From positions 1-7,737 of the forward strand of contig JAFLDQ010000162.1 in NCBI GenBank assembly GCA_017302355.1: a stretch of 7,737 bases of DNA. The letters run 5' to 3'. Positions 5,859 to 7,737 of the stretch are shown one piece after another (within the stretch, counting starts at the first letter, position 1; each line of letters starts with the position of its first letter). The notes under the pieces were generated by a model. The model ran no database searches. It was not told the DNA's origin and saw nothing but the letters and a program-made list of their open reading frames with translations. The position numbers and the translations under genes are program-made. This stretch comes from Dechloromonas sp. Lineage in GTDB: Bacteria; Pseudomonadota; Gammaproteobacteria; Burkholderiales; Rhodocyclaceae.

Positions 5859-6620
5859 CTACGGCCGCCAGGTCCAGGAGATTCCGCGCCGCTCGATTTC
5901 GCCGCGGATCTCGTCCATCGCCTGGTCGACGAGCGCCGGGTCGCCTTCGACCCCGAGTTCGAGATGGCGGCGCTCGTTGCCGGCGAGCGACGGCAGCGAG
6001 AACAGGCGCAGGCTCGGGTAGGCGCCGACGATGCGTTCCATCAGGTCGAGCAGGGCGCTTTCGTAAGCCGTCGGGCCGGTCAGCAGGAAGGCCTTCTCCA
6101 CGGTGTTCGCGACCGGGCGGAACTCGTCACGGTAGAAGGTTTCCAGCGCCCACTCGATCATCGGGTGCGCCATCTGCGGAAAGCCCGGCACGAAGTAGTG
6201 CTCGTTGGCCGTGAAGCCGGGAATGCGGTTGAAGGGATTGGGGATGATCCTGACGCCGGCGGGGAAGGTCACCAGTTGCAGGCGCTGCGGCGTCATGTCG
6301 CCGGCGAAGCGCAGCCGGGCTTCGGCGACGCCCTCCGGGTGCAGTTCCAGCCCGACGCCGAGCGCCGCCGCCACCGCCTGCCGCGTGTGGTCGTCCGGCG
6401 TGTTGCCGATGCCGCCGCAGGAAAAGACCACGTCGCCGGCGGCCATCGTGCGCCGGAAAGCGGCGGTCAGGCGCGCCCGGTCGTCGCCCAGGTATTCGAC
6501 CCAGGACAGGCGCAGGCCGCGCTCGCCGAGCAGTTCGACGATCTTCGCGAAGTGCTTGTCCTGGCGTTTTCCGGAAAGGATCTCGTCGCCGATGATGACG
6601 GCGCCAAAGCTGCGGCTCAT
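5859..6620 (-). CDS. CinA N-terminal / MoCF-type molybdopterin-binding domain protein ("competence/damage-inducible protein A")
   Basis: Cytoplasmic single-domain protein of the MoCF_biosynth (MoaB/Mog-like) fold. The 253-residue product has the family motifs IIGDEILSGKRQDKHF (9-24) and SCGGIGNTPDDHTRQ (67-81), then the betaproteobacterial signature around IIPNPFNRIPGF and HYFVPGFPQMAHPMIEW. The C-terminal CinA amidase (nicotinamide-nucleotide deamidase) domain is absent, so the usual name says little about function; full-length CinA uses this domain for ADP-ribose pyrophosphatase activity, but the role of the stand-alone form is not established. ATG 6620 was chosen because GGGAG precedes it by about 8 bases, it overlaps the upstream EI24-like gene by ATGA, and it begins at the domain. 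The same frame stays open about 100 codons further upstream, but that part is antisense-phase sequence within the neighbour. Confidence 0.9.
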   Translation of the reverse strand: MSRSFGAVIIGDEILSGKRQDKHFAKIVELLGERGLRLSWVEYLGDDRARLTAAFRRTMAAGDVVFSCGGIGNTPDDHTRQAVAAALGVGLELHPEGVAEARLRFAGDMTPQRLQLVTFPAGVRIIPNPFNRIPGFTANEHYFVPGFPQMAHPMIEWALETFYRDEFRPVANTVEKAFLLTGPTAYESALLDLMERIVGAYPSLRLFSLPSLAGNERRHLELGVEGDPALVDQAMDEIRGEIERRGISWTWRP

Positions 6621-7351
6621 GCCTGTTCTCCCGCGATGGTCACGATGGCGCCGCGGCGCGAGCGGCGCAGCGCCTCGAGCCCGAAATGGACGAATGCGAG
6701 CGCGGCCAGCGCCGGGACCAGCAGGCCGACGAAAGGAACATGGGCGAGCAGCGCCATGGTCAGGCCGAGCATGAAGAAGTGCGCCTTGTTGCCCTTGCGC
6801 AATGTCGTCCATTCGTCGGCGGTGGCGTGCAGCGCCAGCGCGTCGTAGGCGAATGTCCGGCGGTTGAGCCAGCCCATCAGCAGCAGCGGAACGAGCAGCG
6901 AGAAGCCGGGGATCAGCCACAGCGGAATCGTCGCCACCCAGGCGATGACGAACAGAAGCGACGCGCCGACGCTGTTGACCGCAGCGGCGACGAAACTGTC
7001 CTGGCCCATCGCCGCGACATCGCGGTACTCGGTTTCCGCCAGATGCTTCACCATGAGCGGCATGATGACGATGGCGGCGAGCAGCGAGGCGGTCAGGTAG
7101 GCGATGGCGAAAATCGCCATCCAGCCGCCGAGGTAGGCCAGGATGTGCGCCAGCCAGACCAGTCCCCAGGCAACGAGCAGCGTCATCGGCGGGTAGGCCA
7201 TCATCTGCTGCACGAACCAGCCGAGCGCCGCGACCGCCAGCCCGATCGCGAGCAGCAGCGCGAGCGCGGCGGGAACCAGCACGTAGCCCCAGACCCGGCC
7301 CTGCTTCAGGTTGGCGAGGGTTCTCGCCAGCGCCAGCATCACGTCACCCAT
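6617..7351 (-). CDS. EI24 / CysZ-like integral membrane protein
   Basis: Inner-membrane protein of 244 residues that resembles the EI24 domain family (PF07264), which includes the sulfate permease CysZ (E. coli 253 aa). Hydrophobic segments lie at about 22-48, 57-101 (two passes), 127-160 and 192-225, with short polar links, such as HLAETEYRDVAAMGQDS (103-119) and WLNRRTFAYDALALHATADE (161-180). The latter, ending in DEWTTLRKGNKAH, resembles a conserved EI24 link. Sulfate transport is not implied: no cys gene is near and betaproteobacterial members are uncharacterised as far as I know. ATG 7351 was chosen for a following membrane domain of standard length and upstream purine-rich GGAAGG/AGGA; an upstream opening adds a Ser/Arg-rich segment that is hrpA read out of frame. 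The start overlaps hrpA by 8 bases and the stop overlaps the CinA-like gene by 4. Confidence 0.85.
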   Translation of the reverse strand: MGDVMLALARTLANLKQGRVWGYVLVPAALALLLAIGLAVAALGWFVQQMMAYPPMTLLVAWGLVWLAHILAYLGGWMAIFAIAYLTASLLAAIVIMPLMVKHLAETEYRDVAAMGQDSFVAAAVNSVGASLLFVIAWVATIPLWLIPGFSLLVPLLLMGWLNRRTFAYDALALHATADEWTTLRKGNKAHFFMLGLTMALLAHVPFVGLLVPALAALAFVHFGLEALRRSRRGAIVTIAGEQA

Positions 7352-7737
7352 TCCTGATTCCTTCCCATTGTTTCTGCAGCCGCCTCGTGGAAACCGGCGC
7401 CGGCGTCCGCAGTTCCTGCGCATGGAGGCCCACCCGCAATTCTTCCATAAGCCAGCGGAACTGGTCGACCTGCGGGTCGACCGCGCCGAGTTTGGCCAAC
7501 TGGATGGCGCGGCGCTCATAGCTGGTCCACAGCGGGCCGTATTCGGCCATCAGTTGCGCATCGCGCGCCGCGCCGCCGCCGCCACCGGCCTTGAGCTTGT
7601 CGAGGCGGACGCTCACCGCCTTCAGGTAGCGCGGAAAGTGCTGCAGGCGCTCGAAGGGCGTATCGACGACGAAGTTCCTGCCCAGCAGCCGCCGCAGTTG
7701 CGCCTCGATGTCGGCGACCGCCGCCGCGTGCGCCTTG
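7344..7737 (-). CDS. hrpA: ATP-dependent RNA helicase HrpA, C-terminal fragment (5' part outside window)
   Basis: The last ~130 residues of a DEAH-box RNA helicase; the frame is open to the window edge, so the helicase core lies outside. What is visible is the end of the DUF3418 region specific to HrpA: FERLQHFPRYLKAVSVRLDK, then an acidic/aromatic stretch with PLWTSYERRA, followed by the highly conserved FRWLMEELRVGLHAQELRTP and PVSTRRLQKQWE before the stop. Assignment rests on this ending (compare the E. coli ending EELRVSFFAQQLGTP, from memory). Five consecutive glycines (GGT then GGC x4, 7572-7586) sit between RLDKLKA and ARDAQ, where relatives usually have a short link. HrpA acts in rescue of stalled ribosomes and in mRNA processing in E. 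coli. Its stop lies 8 bases inside the EI24-like gene, suggesting co-transcription. Confidence 0.9.
   Translation of the reverse strand, partial: KAHAAAVADIEAQLRRLLGRNFVVDTPFERLQHFPRYLKAVSVRLDKLKAGGGGGAARDAQLMAEYGPLWTSYERRAIQLAKLGAVDPQVDQFRWLMEELRVGLHAQELRTPAPVSTRRLQKQWEGIRNG

Noticed and set aside
6621..6920. 100-codon upstream extension of the CinA-like gene on the minus strand
   Set aside because: It lies within the EI24-like gene in another frame, is Arg/Ala/Gly-rich without family similarity, and the ATG at 6620 has a ribosome site and begins at the conserved domain.
5964..7357. Two long open frames on the plus strand (5964-6848 and 6686-7357) opposite the CinA-like and EI24-like genes
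   Set aside because: Products are Gln/Arg/His-rich shadows of the real minus-strand genes, with no ribosome sites or domains.
7352..7519. N-terminal extension of the EI24-like protein
   Set aside because: This Ser/Arg-rich stretch is the hrpA 3' end read in another frame; the membrane protein starts naturally at 7351.
1..7737. CRISPR array, insertion sequence, prophage, tRNA or toxin-antitoxin locus
   Set aside because: I saw no regularly spaced repeats, transposase-like frames, terminal inverted repeats, tRNA-like cloverleaf or small two-gene toxin cassette; the window is core-genome-like apart from the phasin placement.

Overview
The window reads as a high-GC betaproteobacterial chromosome segment, most likely Rhodocyclales (Azoarcus/Dechloromonas/Accumulibacter-like). 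This rests on the divergent CPA2 antiporter / kdsD-kdsC-lptC-lptA arrangement, on two Phasin_2-type proteins typical of polyhydroxyalkanoate (PHA) storing betaproteobacteria, and on an hrpA with the betaproteobacterial C-terminal ending. The genus is inferred from memory of these families, not from a search. I see no mobile element, tRNA, rRNA or CRISPR array, and no gene-free stretch above 300 bases.

Layout. (1) 1-1640, minus: a KefB/KefC-type cation:proton antiporter with an RCK/TrkA-N domain, cut by the window start. (2) 1649-1671: a perfect 8-bp inverted repeat in the short divergent intergenic region, overlapping a TATACT box. (3) 1693-4395, plus: kdsD, kdsC, lptC and lptA, each joined to the next by a 1- or 4-base stop/start overlap. 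They cover two steps of Kdo synthesis and two parts of the Lpt lipopolysaccharide bridge. (4) 4396-5858: two tandem phasin genes. The first has a full-consensus sigma70 promoter (TTGACA-16-TATAAT) surrounded by three copies of a TGCAGTGCA element. A hairpin separates the two genes and a bidirectional terminator closes the unit. lptB and rpoN, which usually follow lptA in this operon, are not here. (5) 5859-7737, minus: hrpA (3' end), an EI24/CysZ-like membrane protein and a single-domain CinA-N/MoCF protein. They overlap by 8 and 4 bases and run convergently toward the phasins.

How the parts relate. The KdsD/KdsC/LptC/LptA block makes the Kdo sugar and moves finished LPS across the periplasm. 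The phasin pair belongs to a different process, coating intracellular PHA granules. Its strong promoter and repeated TGC-rich sites look like the control region of a highly expressed gene under a granule-sensing repressor of the PhaR type (inference). The most interesting part of the window is therefore 4430-5200: a strongly regulated storage-granule module placed where the LPS operon would normally continue.
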